From: Flavobacterium aquidurense
Lineage (GTDB): Bacteria > Bacteroidota > Bacteroidia > Flavobacteriales > Flavobacteriaceae
Assembly (NCBI GenBank): GCA_900107365.1
Contig: FNPS01000002.1
Span: 124,001-188,000, forward strand
Reading direction: 5' to 3'
DNA: 64,000 bases
Part shown: positions 62,557 through 64,000 of the stretch, piece after piece
Position numbering within the stretch: the stretch's first letter is position 1
Layout: every line of letters starts with the position of its first letter
Translations under genes and position numbers: made by a program
The notes under the pieces: generated by a model
Told to the model about the DNA's origin: nothing
Database searches by the model: none
The model's input: only the letters and a program-made list of their open reading frames with translations

Positions 62557-63951
62557 ATGAAAGCAAATAAATTAATCTTATTTATAATTTTCGCAGTCTT
62601 TTTTGCAAGTTGTGAAAACGAATTAAACATAGAACCTAAGCAAAGAGAAGACGCATCTGTAACTTTAAGTACTGAAAGTGGGGTTACAAATGTTCTTACG
62701 GGAGCTTATGCCCTGGCTGCCAATGGTAATGCTTATGGAGGAAGGATTTTACTTTATGCCGATCTGTTAGGTGTAAGCGGTGTATTAAGCACTACCGATT
62801 TAAGATGGAGAGGTACTTTTGGAGAGCTAAGACAAATGTATATTAAATCGATGTTATCTAGCAATGTAATTATTGAAGGAAGTTACGCAAGATGTTATGA
62901 GATAATTAATGCCTCAAATACGGTTATCGAAAATATAAACAAAGTTAAAGATTCGGATAAAAAAGCCCGAATGATTGGTGAAGCTAACTTTTTAAGATCA
63001 TTGGCTTATTTTGATCTGGTTCGCTTTTTTGCAAAACCCTACGTAAGCGGAAAAGCCAATAGCCAATTGGGAGTTGTGATCAGACCCACAGCTATTTCTG
63101 ATTTTAATGTTGATCTTTCTAAAGAAAGAAGTACTGTTGATGAAGTATATAAGGTAATTATTGACGGATTAAATTTAGCCTACACTAATCTTCCTGAAGA
63201 AAACAGTTTTTATGCTGATAAATATGCTGCAAGAGCTTTGCTGGCACGAGTATATTTGCAACAAGGAAATTATGCCGGGGCAAGAGACGCAGCAAATGAT
63301 GTAATTGAAAACAGCGGACATTCGCTATCTCAAACCTATGCTGGTGCTTTTAATCACGAAACAGATAAAGAAGAAGATGTTTTTGCTATTCAGATTACAA
63401 AACAAACAGGTTTAAATGACGCTGTAACTTTTTACGCCTCTGAAGGCAATGGAGGCCGTGGTGGCGATTTTACTATTAGAGATGCTTATTTGGAAAAATT
63501 TAGTGATCCTGATGACAGAGCAACATTCAACTATGTAAATGATGATAACGGAAGGCTTTTAACTTCAAAATTTACAGATCAATTTGCAAATGTTGGAATT
63601 ATCCGTTTAGCCGAAATGTATTTAATAAGAGCAGAATCCAATCTTAGAACTGGAACAACATTAGGAAATACGCCTCTTGATGATATCAACATCATCAGAT
63701 CAAGAGCTAAAGCTGATAATTTAGCTGCAGTAACCATTGATGATATTTTATTGGAACGCGAATTAGAATTAGGAATGGAAGGATTTTTAATTCATGATAT
63801 CCGCAGAACAAAACGTTCTATAGATATTAGTTCTGATGGTGATGGTTCTGATTTGCTTCTTTACGATGCAGACGAATTGGTTTTCCCAATACCATTGAGC
63901 GAAACTGATGCGAACAAAAAAATTACCCAAAATCCAGGTTACAGTAGCTAA
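62557..63951 (+). CDS. SusD/RagB-family outer-membrane lipoprotein 3
   Basis: The 464-aa lipoprotein has the lipobox FAVFFASC (Cys at about 19). SusD features are MIGEANFLRSLAYFDLVRFF, ARALLARVYLQQGNYAGAR, and the C-terminal LLERELELGMEGFLIHDIRR. It lies 10 bases from susC3 and completes the pair. No sulfatase is visible with this pair before the window ends, so the cargo is not defined. Confidence 0.92.
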   Translation: MKANKLILFIIFAVFFASCENELNIEPKQREDASVTLSTESGVTNVLTGAYALAANGNAYGGRILLYADLLGVSGVLSTTDLRWRGTFGELRQMYIKSMLSSNVIIEGSYARCYEIINASNTVIENINKVKDSDKKARMIGEANFLRSLAYFDLVRFFAKPYVSGKANSQLGVVIRPTAISDFNVDLSKERSTVDEVYKVIIDGLNLAYTNLPEENSFYADKYAARALLARVYLQQGNYAGARDAANDVIENSGHSLSQTYAGAFNHETDKEEDVFAIQITKQTGLNDAVTFYASEGNGGRGGDFTIRDAYLEKFSDPDDRATFNYVNDDNGRLLTSKFTDQFANVGIIRLAEMYLIRAESNLRTGTTLGNTPLDDINIIRSRAKADNLAAVTIDDILLERELELGMEGFLIHDIRRTKRSIDISSDGDGSDLLLYDADELVFPIPLSETDANKKITQNPGYSS

Positions 63952-63976
63952 GTTGAAACTTTCATAAATGTAAAAA

Positions 63977-64000
63977 ATCATCCTGCTTTGGCGGGATGAT
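63977..64000 (+). terminator. Stem-loop at the window end
   Basis: ATCATCCTGC pairs with GCGGGATGAT (10 bp, one T-G wobble) around TTTG, 25 bases after the susD3 stop. Any T-run lies outside the window. Confidence 0.6.

Noticed and set aside
1..64000. tRNA, rRNA, CRISPR, insertion sequence or prophage
   Set aside because: No cloverleaf, rRNA-like segment, spaced direct repeats, transposase or phage structural protein was seen on either strand.

Overview
The window looks like a chromosomal segment of a Flavobacterium-type Bacteroidota. It is AT-rich, has promoters of the TTTG-N19-TAnnTTTG kind, carries three SusC/SusD outer-membrane pairs, and its nitrate and molybdenum-cofactor genes are arranged in a way familiar from flavobacteria. 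No rRNA, tRNA, CRISPR array, transposase or phage gene was seen.

Region 1 (1-16.8 kb) is a nitrate-assimilation and molybdenum-cofactor island. It holds the start of an alginate-export-type porin, an FNR-like regulator, a large fused nitrate reductase with FAD and BFD modules, and a rubredoxin-tailed reductase-like protein. A NERD-domain protein and a lysine-rich H1-like protein follow. A long minus-strand operon then supplies cofactor and siroheme functions, in transcription order moeA, TauE/SafE permease, mobA, cobA, moaD, moeB-rhodanese, moaE, moaCB, moaA. An identical 16-bp sequence, TACGTATAAATACTTA, lies in the promoter regions of the porin, the nitrate reductase and moeA, so these units probably form one regulon.

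Region 2 (17.2-50.5 kb) is a long plus-strand organosulfate-scavenging array. It has two SusC/SusD pairs, seven S1 sulfatases and an SDS-type alkylsulfatase. Accessory genes are a DUF1254/DUF1214-like pair, a 39-aa membrane peptide, two fatty-acid hydroxylases, a rhodanese-thioredoxin protein, an M28-like protein and an enolase-superfamily enzyme. Many of these proteins are almost free of Cys and Met, as expected for genes made during sulfur starvation.

Region 3 (50.6-59.2 kb) handles and stores sulfur. It contains a YeiH-type exporter, an eighth S1 sulfatase, cysE, cysK, a family 2A encapsulin shell (SrpI type) and its cysteine-desulfurase cargo. A third SusC/SusD pair closes the window.

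The most striking signal is regulatory. Two promoters (17.2 and 52.4 kb) share the same -33/-7 boxes, the same TCTAT-N7-GTAGA element at the transcription start, and a co-conserved 28-codon leader ORF that begins TTG and ends C-Y-M-C-x-C-C-stop. Two further tiny ORFs, ending RCCI-stop and SCC-stop, precede hairpins with the loop CGG(C/G)AA. Such hairpins stand in front of susC1, susC2 and the encapsulin-linked sulfatase. I infer a cysteine-sensing leader-peptide control system for sulfur scavenging: Cys-rich peptides placed upstream of Cys-poor operons.
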